Notes: generated from the letters alone by a model not told the origin. Positions 14,336 to 23,418 are shown, counted from the first letter of the stretch. The stretch is DNA of 26,890 nt from Bacteroidota bacterium (GCA_020048595.1 JAIFMH010000174.1:1-26890); one strand, 5' to 3'. Made by a program: numbers and translations.

Positions 14336-14339
14336 ACTT

Positions 14340-14355
14340 TGTTCCACGTGAAACA
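14340..14355 (+). other. parS site 1 (ParB-binding centromere)
   Basis: TGTTCCACGTGAAACA is a perfect match to the widely conserved chromosomal parS consensus TGTTNCACGTGAAACA. The CACGTG core sits at its centre. It lies in the ybeY-mnmG gap, ending 8 bp before the mnmG start. An identical copy in opposite orientation follows mnmG. Confidence 0.93.
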
Positions 14356-14363
14356 CTTTTAAC

Positions 14364-16235
14364 TTGTTTAAAAAATACGATATAATTGTAGTTGGTGCTG
14401 GTCATGCCGGGAGTGAAGCGGCAGCAGCGGCTGCCAACCTGGGATCTTCGGTTTTGCTGATAACCATGCACATGGGAGTGATCGCCCAGATGTCGTGCAA
14501 TCCTGCAATGGGTGGCATTGCAAAAGGACAGATTGTTAGGGAAATTGATGCACTGGGTGGGCAATCTGGTATTATTACGGATCATACCATGATACAATTC
14601 CGGATGCTTAACCGGTCAAAAGGACCAGCCATGTGGAGCCCGCGAGCTCAGAGTGACCGGATGAGGTTTTCCGAAATGTGGAGACTTACATTGGAAGGTA
14701 TTTCTAATGTTGATTTCTGGCAGGATACCGTGGTGGGATTGTCAGTAAAAGATGGATTCGTTACAGGCGTTTATACCGCGATGGGTTATCATATTGAGAG
14801 CAAAGCGGTAGTTTTAACTAACGGAACTTTTCTGAATGGATTGATCCATATCGGAATGAAATCATTTGGCGGCGGCAGGATAGGAGAGAAGGCGGCAACC
14901 GGATTAACGGAAAACCTGGTTCAACTTGGCTTTGAATCAAGCAGGATGAAAACCGGAACACCTGTACGGATTGATGGTAGATCCATTGATTTTTCGCGTA
15001 TGGAAGAGCAGCCAGGTGATGAATATACCGGGAAATTCTCATTCACAGATACACCGGTATTAAGGAAACAGCGACCTTGTTTTATTACTTATACTTCTCC
15101 CGAAGTTCATAAAGTGCTTGAAACCGGCTTTCATGAATCACCGATGTTTACAGGTAAAATTGAAGGAACCGGCCCAAGGTATTGTCCTTCCATTGAAGAT
15201 AAGATTAACCGGTTTGCTGATAAAACCAGGCACCAGTTGTTTGTGGAACCCGAAGGATGGGACACGGTTGAATATTATCTGAATGGATTTTCCTCATCTC
15301 TTCCTGCCGAAATTCAGGTAAAGGCATTGCATTTAATTGCCGGACTTGAAAACGCCAGAATATTCAGGCCTGGATATGCGATTGAATATGATTATTTCCC
15401 ACCGGTTCAATTAAAATATACGCTTGAAACCAAGTTAGTAGAAAACCTTTATTTTGCCGGACAAATTAACGGGACTACCGGTTATGAGGAAGCCGCATCG
15501 CAGGGACTGATGGCTGGGATAAATGCACACTTGAAAATAGTAGAAAAAGATCCTTTTATTTTAAAACGATCGGATGCTTATATCGGTGTTTTAATTGATG
15601 ATTTAATCACCAAAGGTGTTGATGAACCTTATCGTATGTTTACTTCAAGGGCGGAATACCGAATCTTGTTGAGACAGGATAACGCAGATTTGAGGTTAAC
15701 TCCTGCTGGATTTAAGCTTGGTTTGGCTTCTGCCGATAGGTTGGACAGAGTGAATAACAAGCTTGAATGGATTGAAAAAGTTACGACATTTATGCGGACT
15801 ACCAGCGTAAGCCCCGACCAGGTAAATGGATTTTTAGAGAGTATAAACACAGCTCCCATCAGGCAGAAAGTTAAGCTGGATTCCTTGTTGTTACGTCCGC
15901 AGGTTTCATTTAACCAACTTATAAACCATATAGATTTCCTGGGTTTGTTTACCGGACAAATAGGGGAGGGAGCTGAAGAGATTCTGGAGGAAACAGAAAT
16001 TCTGATAAAATACGATGGCTATATAAACAAGGAGCAGGAAATTGCCGAAAAGCTTTCAAAGTTTGATGATATGCCACTTAAACCGGATTTTGATTACCTA
16101 AGTCTTTCTTCTTTGTCAACAGAGGCGAGGCAAAAACTTTCACGTATACGCCCTGCAACTATCGGTCAGGCATCCCGTATTAGTGGAATTTCACCTTCGG
16201 ATATTTCAGTTTTGCTTGTTTTTCTTGGAAGATAG
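14364..16235 (+). CDS. mnmG: tRNA uridine-5-carboxymethylaminomethyl modification enzyme MnmG (GidA)
   Basis: A 623-residue FAD enzyme (E. coli 629) that acts with MnmE to modify the wobble uridine of several tRNAs. VVGAGHAGSEAA (9-20) is the FAD Rossmann motif. SCNPAMGGIAKG contains the conserved Cys45, and GPRYCPSIEDK contains Cys274, matching the second conserved cysteine. NGTTGYEEAASQGLMAG and the TSRAEYR block are also typical. The start must be TTG at 14364, giving MFKKYDIIVVG. An in-frame TGA at 14349 closes the frame upstream, no ATG or GTG lies between, and the next ATG would delete the FAD motif. Perfect parS sites flank the gene 8 bp before its start and 4 bp after its stop. MnmE is not in the window. 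Confidence 0.97.
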   Translation: MFKKYDIIVVGAGHAGSEAAAAAANLGSSVLLITMHMGVIAQMSCNPAMGGIAKGQIVREIDALGGQSGIITDHTMIQFRMLNRSKGPAMWSPRAQSDRMRFSEMWRLTLEGISNVDFWQDTVVGLSVKDGFVTGVYTAMGYHIESKAVVLTNGTFLNGLIHIGMKSFGGGRIGEKAATGLTENLVQLGFESSRMKTGTPVRIDGRSIDFSRMEEQPGDEYTGKFSFTDTPVLRKQRPCFITYTSPEVHKVLETGFHESPMFTGKIEGTGPRYCPSIEDKINRFADKTRHQLFVEPEGWDTVEYYLNGFSSSLPAEIQVKALHLIAGLENARIFRPGYAIEYDYFPPVQLKYTLETKLVENLYFAGQINGTTGYEEAASQGLMAGINAHLKIVEKDPFILKRSDAYIGVLIDDLITKGVDEPYRMFTSRAEYRILLRQDNADLRLTPAGFKLGLASADRLDRVNNKLEWIEKVTTFMRTTSVSPDQVNGFLESINTAPIRQKVKLDSLLLRPQVSFNQLINHIDFLGLFTGQIGEGAEEILEETEILIKYDGYINKEQEIAEKLSKFDDMPLKPDFDYLSLSSLSTEARQKLSRIRPATIGQASRISGISPSDISVLLVFLGR

Positions 16236-16239
16236 ATTT

Positions 16240-16255
16240 TGTTTCACGTGGAACA
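16240..16255 (-). other. parS site 2 (ParB-binding centromere)
   Basis: The plus strand reads TGTTTCACGTGGAACA, whose reverse complement is TGTTCCACGTGAAACA, identical to site 1 and a perfect parS match. It starts 4 bp after the mnmG stop, exactly 1900 bp from site 1 and in inverted orientation. Confidence 0.93.
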
Positions 16256-16339
16256 TGACGTGAATTGATTAAAATTACATTGTGAAAAAAGCAGTAATAA
16301 GATTTTGAAAACCGGGAGATCGAAAAGGATAATCATTAT

Positions 16340-16347
16340 TAACTTTG
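16340..16347 (+). promoter_or_regulatory. -7 box (TAACTTTG) for the methyltransferase
   Basis: TAACTTTG is a perfect TAnnTTTG box 38 bp before the methyltransferase ATG, so transcription would start near 16354. A TTTG at 16304-16307 is too far away (32 bp) to be its -33 box. Confidence 0.55.
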
Positions 16348-16385
16348 ATTTTTTAACCAAGTACACATCGATTATACAATACTGA

Positions 16386-17267
16386 ATGGAATTATTAAAG
16401 AATTGCCCTGTCTGCGGATCTGAACTATTTGAGCCGTTTATTTCCGGAAAGGATTATTTCCTTACCGGAGAAAAATTTGAAATTGTGAAATGCACGGGAT
16501 GCGGTTTCCGTTTTACAAATCCAAGGCCCAAGGCTGACGAACTTGGCCGGTATTATGAATCATCTGATTATATTTCTCATTCCAATACCCGGAAGGGGCT
16601 TTTTGCTTCCGTATACCAACAGGTGCGAAAATATACCCTTGGTCGCAAACTTGAGATGATCAGTACGTATCAGAAAAAAGGCGAGATTCTTGATATCGGT
16701 TGCGCAACCGGACAGTTTCTGAATTATATGGCTGAGCATGGATGGAAAACTACTGGCATAGAACCGGATGAAAAAACCAGGGCGCATGCTATTTCCGAAT
16801 ATGGATTGCAGGTTTTCCCTGAAGAAAAACTGAATGAGTTTAGCAAATCTTCGTTTGATGTGATAACCATGTGGCATGTGCTTGAGCATGTATCAAACTT
16901 AAATGGGAGAATGGAGCAGCTCAAACTATTATTGAAGCCTCAGGGTACACTGGTAATTGCAGTTCCTAACTGCGACGCGTTGGATGCAAAAACGTACGGG
17001 GAGTTTTGGGCAGGTTATGATTTACCAAGGCACTTGTATCATTTTACAAAATCGGATATAAAATTACTGGTTGAGAAATATGGATTTACAATTGTGAATA
17101 TTTTGCCCATGAAATTTGATGCATTTTATGTAAGCCTTTTAAGTGAGAAATATAAGGCCGGAAAAATGCGTTGGATACCAGCTCTGTGGAATGGTTTTTG
17201 GTCAAATTTAAAATCAGGGCAAAATAATGGCCATTCCAGCCTGATTTATGTTATAAAAGTGAAGTGA
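16386..17267 (+). CDS. Class I SAM-dependent methyltransferase with N-terminal zinc knuckle
   Basis: A 293-residue protein. Two CxxC pairs, Cys7/Cys10 and Cys36/Cys39 (NCPVCG, KCTGCGF), form a likely zinc ribbon. A Rossmann methyltransferase domain follows: EILDIGCATGQF (100-111) is the SAM-binding motif I, TGIEPDE marks the acidic end of strand 2, and FDVITMWHVLEHV is the motif before the active site. This layout matches the Methyltransf_23 group, whose members methylate varied small molecules or sugars; the substrate is not predictable. It has its own promoter box and sits between mnmG with its second parS and the histidine kinase, with no sugar-pathway partner visible except the more distant flippase. 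Confidence 0.85.
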   Translation: MELLKNCPVCGSELFEPFISGKDYFLTGEKFEIVKCTGCGFRFTNPRPKADELGRYYESSDYISHSNTRKGLFASVYQQVRKYTLGRKLEMISTYQKKGEILDIGCATGQFLNYMAEHGWKTTGIEPDEKTRAHAISEYGLQVFPEEKLNEFSKSSFDVITMWHVLEHVSNLNGRMEQLKLLLKPQGTLVIAVPNCDALDAKTYGEFWAGYDLPRHLYHFTKSDIKLLVEKYGFTIVNILPMKFDAFYVSLLSEKYKAGKMRWIPALWNGFWSNLKSGQNNGHSSLIYVIKVK

Positions 17268-17406
17268 GCTGATTTTAAGCCCTATATTCGCATAAACAGT
17301 CTCTGTAATATTCAGCCCTGGATTTTCCGAGATCGTTACTTATAGCGCTTAATTTAAAGTTGCCTCTGAAACCCTTGTCAATACTGGATCTTGTGAAAAA
17401 TACCTT

Positions 17407-20400
17407 ATGATTACCAGGCAAAAACTCAAAAAACACATTATTAGCATGCTTATTTTAAGCGTGGTGTTTTTTCTGCTTGCTTTCATCCTGACGTATTCAA
17501 TAAAAAAATATTATACGCCGCAAAATGTTTCAAATCGGTTGACTTCAGAAGTTGCAGATGCCTTAGCTGACCTTGATGCTGAAATCAAAAAAGTAGCTTC
17601 CCAAAATATTGAAGATAAAGCTGCTTTTCTGGAATTTTTAGAGAAGAATTTTAAAAATGCTTTTCCGGAAAAAGGAATCGAAATATTGGTGTACAAAAAT
17701 GATAGCCTAAAATTCTGGTCAGCGAATGTTTTTGCTGCACCATTTATAAAGGACAGTGAGAATTTTACCTCAGATGTAGTTCGGAGTGGAAGCGGTTATT
17801 ACCTGGTAAAACAATACCGGTATAAAAACAATCTTTTTATTGGGCTTCAATTACTACGGTATAATTATAAATATTCCAACGAATATTTATCATCTGGCTT
17901 TTATAAACGTTTCAGTGCTCCTGATAATGCTTCTATTGACTTACGGCGAGGTGAATACAGCATCAACAATCCCGAGGGAAAATTGCTTTTCAGCTTAACT
18001 TACGAGCAACCTTTTGAATTGGCGCTTTGGCTCCAGTACCTGATTTTTACTTTATATATCACGAGTTTCCTCTGTCTCACTTCGGCAATTTTTATAGTAT
18101 ATACATTTTTAATGAGTCAATCCGGACGGAAATGGTGCTATTTTCTGTTTTTTGTGCTAGATGTAATTCTTCTCAGAGCGATACAGTTTTATTTTCGTTT
18201 TCCTTCTGACCTCTATCAGTTCGAATTATTTAATCCGACTTATTTCGCTTCTTCTGATTTTTTACCTTCCCTTGGCGACTTCCTGATCAATAGCCTGATT
18301 GGAGTTCAACTGACTTTTTTTGCTTTTAAACATGCTTTTTCAAAGGGAAAAAAATCATTGGTTCCTGGTTTATACAGAAAATACTTAGTACCATTATTTG
18401 TTTTAGTAATCATCACTTTATACTATTTTTTATCTCAAACCATATTGGAGCTCGTACTCAATTCGAGCATTTCATTCCGCTTCGAAAATATCCTCAGCTT
18501 ACCACTAATCAGCCATGTCGGCGTTCTGATTATAGCTACATTAGTATTGGGATTTTTATTTGTCTTCGAACTTATAGGTAAATATTTCAGCAGATGGATT
18601 GATAGTGTGAAACTCTATATTGCAGTTGTATCAACCGCCGTTCTGGCTTATGGTTTATTTACGTATTTCTCCGGTAGTTTTGATTTTGTAAATACGTTGT
18701 TACTGTTATCATTGTTTGTAGTGATGTTTTTGCAACTGAGAGTAGAAAAATGGGCTAAATTCAAATTTAGCAGTATAATTATTGCAGTAATTATACTATC
18801 GGCTTTGGCTACGTATATTGTAAATAAATCAGAAACAATCCGTGAACACGAAAAACGAAGGATACTGGCAACACATCTTTCAGATGCCAGGGATAATCTG
18901 GCCGAATATTATTTTAATGAAGCTTCTGAAAGCATTCAAAAAGATACAAATCTTATAAATAAGCTGGCGGTGGCTAAGTCTGAAGTTGAATTTAGTCAAC
19001 TTTCGGATTATATTAAAGACACTTATTTTGCAGGTTATTGGAGTAAATATTTAGTACAAATTACTGTTTGTCAGAAAGATAAAAAGCTTAGCATAAAACC
19101 AGCAAATATAATTACAGGTTGTGAAGAGTATTTTGATGGTAAAATTGAACAGTTTATGCGTCCCGTATCAATTCCGGGACTTTATTTTCTCAGGCAATCG
19201 ATTGATGCCATGTACTATCTCGGGAAAGTAGAAATTAACGCGGATGGTATCAGAAAAGCTACTCTCTGCAATATTTTCGTCGAAATCAGTTCCAATGATA
19301 TCTGGAAAGGACTTGGTTATCCGGAATTGCTTTTTGATACTAAAAATGCTACTTCTGATAACTTATCGGGTTATTCTTATGCATTTTATAATAAAGGCGA
19401 GCTGGTTAAAAACGTTGGAAAATTTTCTTTTGATGTCGACAACAGGAATATTTCAAAGGTCAAATCGGAAAATGGCTTTTTTGAGTCAAAAGGGTATAGT
19501 CATTTTGTGTTTAAAGTGGATCAAAATACAATGATCGTTCTTAGCAGAGAGGTTCCACGGAATTCCGATTCAATTTCTCCATTTTCATATATCTTCCTTT
19601 TACTGCTGGTGATGCTGCTATTAGTAAATTGGTTTAAGGGTAAATCATTGAACTGGAATTTAGGGATTTATACTTTCCGGTTGCGGCTCCAGGTTATTAT
19701 GATCGCGACAATAGTTGTTTCATCGGTAGTATTAGTGACAGTTAGTTTATTGTTTATCAACAAGTTAAATACAAATAAGAACAATGAAATCTTAAGTGAG
19801 AAATTAAATTCAGTTTTAGTAGACCTCGAAACCAGGTATGGAAATTATTCCTCCTTTGGTCTTGTTCCCGAAGAAGAACTTACCGATTTGTTACTCAATC
19901 TTTCAAACACCTACTTTACTGATATTAATATTTATAATACGGAAGGTTTGCTTCTTGCTTCATCCCGTGATCAGATTTTCAGGGAAGGAATGATTTCTCA
20001 ACAAATTAATCCTTCAGGCGCTCAACGCTTAATGGTTGATAAACAATCCTTTTTTATTCAAAAAGAGAGCATTGGTTCCTATTCATTTCTTTCAGCCTAT
20101 GCACCGGTACGGAATATAGATAACCGGTTATTGGGGTATCTTAATCTTCCTTATTTTGCAAAACAGGAAGAAATCAGGAGAGAGATTTCCGGACTTATTT
20201 CAACGTTAGCTAATATTTACATCATTATGATTGTAATTACTGTGATGCTGGCATTACTGTTGTCGAGATATATTACGATGCCTTTGCAACAAATTGGTAA
20301 TCAGTTTAGCAGAGTTAAAATTGGAGATAAGAATGCTAAAATTACCTGGACCCGGAAAGATGAAATAGGCAGGTTGGTTGATGAATATAACCGGATGATA

Positions 20401-21114
20401 GATGAAATGGAGAAAAGTGCTGAATTGCTTGCCCGCAGTGAGCGTGAAGGCGCATGGCGGCAAATGGCCCGACAGGTAGCACACGAAATCAAAAATCCGC
20501 TTACTCCTATCAAACTCAGTATGCAGTTATTAATGAAAGCGTGGAACGATAAAGCACCGGATTGGGATGTACGGCTGAAACGTTTTTCGCAAACTCTGAT
20601 CATGCAGATTGATACTCTTTCGTCAATAGCTACTGAGTTTTCGGATTTCGCTCAAATGCCTGAACCTCAAATACAACAATTCGATGTTATTCCATTAATA
20701 CAACAATCTGTAGCTTTATACCGCGATCAGTCGGATTGCGAAATCTTATTTGATACCACTCAACAGGAATGCATAATAAAGGCAGATCCCAACCAGATTC
20801 TACGTGTCTTTAACAATTTGATTAAGAATGCATTACAAGCTATTTCGGCTGAAAGACAAGGCTTAATCAGAATAAAACTCACCGTTTTTGATTCCATGTG
20901 CCAGATTAGTTTTCAGGATAACGGAACTGGTATTTCTACGGAAAGTCAAACGCGGATTTTTTCACCCAATTTTACAACTAAAACTGCAGGAATGGGGCTT
21001 GGATTAGCTATGGTTAAAAATATAATCGACAATTCTTTAGGTCGTATCTGGTTTGAAACCGAACCTGGTGATGGTACTACTTTCTATGTTTTACTTCCTA
21101 TGAAAGATGAATAG
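17407..21114 (+). CDS. Large polytopic membrane sensor histidine kinase (NtrY-like kinase core)
   Basis: A 1235-residue kinase, far longer than typical. One membrane segment lies at about 10-30, then an extracytoplasmic region to about 205. A bundle of roughly eight segments fills about 207-470, then a soluble region of about 240 residues. Two more segments lie near 720-790, then a second sensory loop and a final segment near 935-955. HAMP (about 955-1000) is followed by the H box MARQVAHEIKNPLTPIKLSM with phosphoacceptor His1026, N box NLIKNAL (1137-1143), G1 DNGTG (1171-1175) and G2 GMGLGLA (1195-1201). The H box resembles NtrY kinases. There is no receiver domain and no response regulator in the window, so it is an orphan kinase. 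The signal is unknown. TAAAGTTG at 17355-17362 is a one-mismatch promoter box. Confidence 0.9.
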   Translation: MITRQKLKKHIISMLILSVVFFLLAFILTYSIKKYYTPQNVSNRLTSEVADALADLDAEIKKVASQNIEDKAAFLEFLEKNFKNAFPEKGIEILVYKNDSLKFWSANVFAAPFIKDSENFTSDVVRSGSGYYLVKQYRYKNNLFIGLQLLRYNYKYSNEYLSSGFYKRFSAPDNASIDLRRGEYSINNPEGKLLFSLTYEQPFELALWLQYLIFTLYITSFLCLTSAIFIVYTFLMSQSGRKWCYFLFFVLDVILLRAIQFYFRFPSDLYQFELFNPTYFASSDFLPSLGDFLINSLIGVQLTFFAFKHAFSKGKKSLVPGLYRKYLVPLFVLVIITLYYFLSQTILELVLNSSISFRFENILSLPLISHVGVLIIATLVLGFLFVFELIGKYFSRWIDSVKLYIAVVSTAVLAYGLFTYFSGSFDFVNTLLLLSLFVVMFLQLRVEKWAKFKFSSIIIAVIILSALATYIVNKSETIREHEKRRILATHLSDARDNLAEYYFNEASESIQKDTNLINKLAVAKSEVEFSQLSDYIKDTYFAGYWSKYLVQITVCQKDKKLSIKPANIITGCEEYFDGKIEQFMRPVSIPGLYFLRQSIDAMYYLGKVEINADGIRKATLCNIFVEISSNDIWKGLGYPELLFDTKNATSDNLSGYSYAFYNKGELVKNVGKFSFDVDNRNISKVKSENGFFESKGYSHFVFKVDQNTMIVLSREVPRNSDSISPFSYIFLLLLVMLLLVNWFKGKSLNWNLGIYTFRLRLQVIMIATIVVSSVVLVTVSLLFINKLNTNKNNEILSEKLNSVLVDLETRYGNYSSFGLVPEEELTDLLLNLSNTYFTDINIYNTEGLLLASSRDQIFREGMISQQINPSGAQRLMVDKQSFFIQKESIGSYSFLSAYAPVRNIDNRLLGYLNLPYFAKQEEIRREISGLISTLANIYIIMIVITVMLALLLSRYITMPLQQIGNQFSRVKIGDKNAKITWTRKDEIGRLVDEYNRMIDEMEKSAELLARSEREGAWRQMARQVAHEIKNPLTPIKLSMQLLMKAWNDKAPDWDVRLKRFSQTLIMQIDTLSSIATEFSDFAQMPEPQIQQFDVIPLIQQSVALYRDQSDCEILFDTTQQECIIKADPNQILRVFNNLIKNALQAISAERQGLIRIKLTVFDSMCQISFQDNGTGISTESQTRIFSPNFTTKTAGMGLGLAMVKNIIDNSLGRIWFETEPGDGTTFYVLLPMKDE

Positions 21115-21239
21115 GTATTAATAGTTACGGCCTGCCGAACTCTTACTTTTTTGCATTTTTGAGAACGTCATAAACTTAATATTTGTTAATCACCCAACCC
21201 CGGATGGCGACAGTGTGTCCTGTGTAGCCACTATTTACG

Positions 21240-21247
21240 TACTTTTG
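21240..21247 (+). promoter_or_regulatory. -7 box (TACTTTTG) for the flippase-dut-TPR operon
   Basis: TACTTTTG is a perfect TAnnTTTG box; TGTG at 21214-21217 is a weak -33 candidate (22-bp spacing). Its last base is the G of a GTG that could otherwise be read as the flippase start. A transcript starting near 21254 would not contain that GTG, so the box decides the start codon. Confidence 0.65.
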
Positions 21248-21270
21248 TGCCGATTAATCAAGATACCTGT

Positions 21271-22752
21271 TTGAATCCACTGAAACAACTTGCCGGACAA
21301 ACTGCAATATATGGGCTGAGCTCAATTGTTGCAAGGATCATAAATTTCTTTTTTGTTCCGTTATATACCCGGATGCTGACAACGGGTAATTACGGCCTGG
21401 CGTCTGAGTTACTGGCTTACATCGCAATTTTGCAAGTATTGCTCACATTCGGAATGGAAACGGGTTTCTTTCGTTTTGCGAGCAAAGACAAAGACCGGTC
21501 AGAAGTTATTTTTTCAACAGCCTTGCTTTCGCTAGGAGCTACATCCTTATCGTTCCTGCTTCTGATAATACTTTTTTCTGGACAGTTAAGTGCTTTTGCT
21601 GAACACCCTGTAAGGTATATTATCTATGCTGCTCTTATCCTGGCAATCGATTGTTTTACCGCTATCCTCTTTGCCGAGCTGAGATTTAAAAATAAAGCCT
21701 TAAAATTTGCAGCATTCCGGAGCATCAAAATCCTTTCGGAGGTAGGTTTTAATGTCTTGTTATTTTTTGTATTACCTAAATATTTTATAGCAAATCCTGA
21801 TTCCTTTTTACTCCGATTTATACCGCCTACGCCCGATTATGGCTATATTTTAATGGCAATTCTGCTTAGTTGTATTGTCTCACTTGTGCTCTTTATACCG
21901 AGGCTGCTTAACATGCAATTTGTATTCTCAAAAAAACAATTAAATGAGTTACTGATTTATTCGCTTCCTCTTATGGTTGCTGGTTTACCGGGCGTTGCAA
22001 ACGATTTTATCAGCCGGATTTTCTTTCGGTTTTTTGCTCCCGCAACATCGCCCTGGCAGGATCAGTTAGGGATTTTTAATGCCAATGTTAAACTGGCGGT
22101 CTTCATGGTTTTATTTGTCCAGATGTTTCGTTATGCCGCTGAACCTTTCTTCTTTTCATCTTCCGCACGCGAGGATATGAAGAAAATATATGCCGATGTA
22201 ATGAAATATTTTGTAGCATTTTGTGTTCTAATATTTCTGGGTATTGCCATGTATCCTGAATTATTTGCACTTTTGCTAGGCAAGGAATTCAGAAGTGGAA
22301 TTGCAATACTGCCTATTATGCTGATTGCCAATATATTGCTTGGCATTGTATTCAATTTGTCGATGTGGTACAAACTATCCGGTAAAACGCAGTACGCATT
22401 AACAATTACACTGCTGGGACTAGGTATAAACCTGGTAATAAACATCATTTTTATGCCAACTTATGGATTTATGGCTGCAGCCTGGGGATATCTGTTCAGT
22501 TATCTGTCGATGGTGATCTTCAGCTACTACCTGAGCCGTAAATATTATCCGATCCCTTATGAATGGAAAACAATAATTCTTTATTTTACTACCGGGATCG
22601 CTATTTATCTTGTAAGCGTATTTTTTGCTCCTGCTTCGTTGGGAGTCCGGATGGCACTCAACACAGTGTATATTATTGCGTTTGTGTTCTTTGTTTTAAA
22701 AAGAGAAAAAATAGATATTAAAAGGCTTAAATCATTGCTCAAACGCACATAA
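21271..22752 (+). CDS. Polysaccharide / lipid-linked oligosaccharide flippase (MOP superfamily)
   Basis: A polytopic inner-membrane protein of about 493 residues and 12-14 hydrophobic helices. It resembles Wzx-type exporters that flip lipid-linked sugars to the periplasmic face. The N-terminus LKQLAGQTAIYGLSSIVARI with FVPLYTRML matches the first helix of this family in Bacteroidota. I chose TTG 21271 (Met-Asn-Pro-Leu-Lys) over GTG 21247, because the GTG overlaps the promoter box and because homologs I recall start MNPLK. The longer frame would add eight residues. No glycosyltransferase is adjacent, so the substrate is unassigned. It heads a same-strand cluster with dut 32 bp downstream. Confidence 0.85.
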   Translation: MNPLKQLAGQTAIYGLSSIVARIINFFFVPLYTRMLTTGNYGLASELLAYIAILQVLLTFGMETGFFRFASKDKDRSEVIFSTALLSLGATSLSFLLLIILFSGQLSAFAEHPVRYIIYAALILAIDCFTAILFAELRFKNKALKFAAFRSIKILSEVGFNVLLFFVLPKYFIANPDSFLLRFIPPTPDYGYILMAILLSCIVSLVLFIPRLLNMQFVFSKKQLNELLIYSLPLMVAGLPGVANDFISRIFFRFFAPATSPWQDQLGIFNANVKLAVFMVLFVQMFRYAAEPFFFSSSAREDMKKIYADVMKYFVAFCVLIFLGIAMYPELFALLLGKEFRSGIAILPIMLIANILLGIVFNLSMWYKLSGKTQYALTITLLGLGINLVINIIFMPTYGFMAAAWGYLFSYLSMVIFSYYLSRKYYPIPYEWKTIILYFTTGIAIYLVSVFFAPASLGVRMALNTVYIIAFVFFVLKREKIDIKRLKSLLKRT

Positions 22753-22784
22753 AACAAATCTTAAATTTTAAACGCATCATTTCC

Positions 22785-23219
22785 ATGAAAGTAAATATCG
22801 TTAACCGCTCACGTTTTGCTCTGCCACAATATGCAACAGTTCATTCTGCAGGTCTTGACCTGAGAGCTGATCTTGAAAATTCACTTGTTCTGAAACCGTT
22901 GGAGCGATCAATGGTTCCTACAGGTTTGTTTATCGAATTGCCCGAGGGTTACGAAGCACAGGTTCGTCCGCGCAGTGGGCTAGCGGCGAAGCACGGAATA
23001 TCAATAGTTAATACACCCGGAACTATAGATCCTGATTATCGCGGTGAGATAAAGGTAATACTGGTAAATCTTTCAGATGTGCCTTTTACACTCGAGCCCG
23101 GCGAACGTATCGCACAAATGGTAATAGCCAGGTTTGAACATATCAGTTGGAATGAGGTTGAAACATTGTCGGTTACCGAAAGAGGTGAAGGCGGATTTGG
23201 GCACACGGGAGTGAAATAG
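22785..23219 (+). CDS. dut: dUTP diphosphatase Dut
   Basis: A 144-residue trimeric dUTPase that hydrolyses dUTP to dUMP and pyrophosphate, keeping uracil out of DNA and supplying dTMP synthesis. All five family motifs are present: AGLDLRA (22-28), PRSGLA (62-67), GTIDPDYRGEIKVILVN (79-95), RIAQMVI (108-114) and the C-terminal RGEGGFGHTG (133-142) that closes over the active site. The ATG lies 32 bp after the flippase stop. A 199-bp purine-rich spacer separates it from the TPR gene. Confidence 0.97.
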   Translation: MKVNIVNRSRFALPQYATVHSAGLDLRADLENSLVLKPLERSMVPTGLFIELPEGYEAQVRPRSGLAAKHGISIVNTPGTIDPDYRGEIKVILVNLSDVPFTLEPGERIAQMVIARFEHISWNEVETLSVTERGEGGFGHTGVK

Positions 23220-23230
23220 AGTTAAGTTTA

Positions 23231-23300
23231 GCGAAGAAAAGTTTTACACGGCGAGGGGCGAAGGGAGAGGAGCGAGCCGGAGAAAAGTGAAGGTCAACGG
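23231..23300. repeat. Purine-rich low-complexity spacer with gcgag/gcgaa units
   Basis: The dut-TPR gap contains repeated purine-rich words (gcgaagaaaag, gcgaggggcgaagggagag, gagcgagccggag). It is richer in G than the neighbouring DNA, with strong purine bias on the plus strand. I see no ORF, promoter box or clear hairpin in it. The rest of the gap to 23418 is plain. Confidence 0.5.
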
Positions 23301-23418
23301 GTGATAGGGTGACGCTATGCTTAGTACGCGGACTTCTTTAAGTCTTTAAAAGCAAAGCATCTGAGGATGGAACATAGAAACAGAGTATATATTAACAACA
23401 GCAAGCATAAATATCTGA

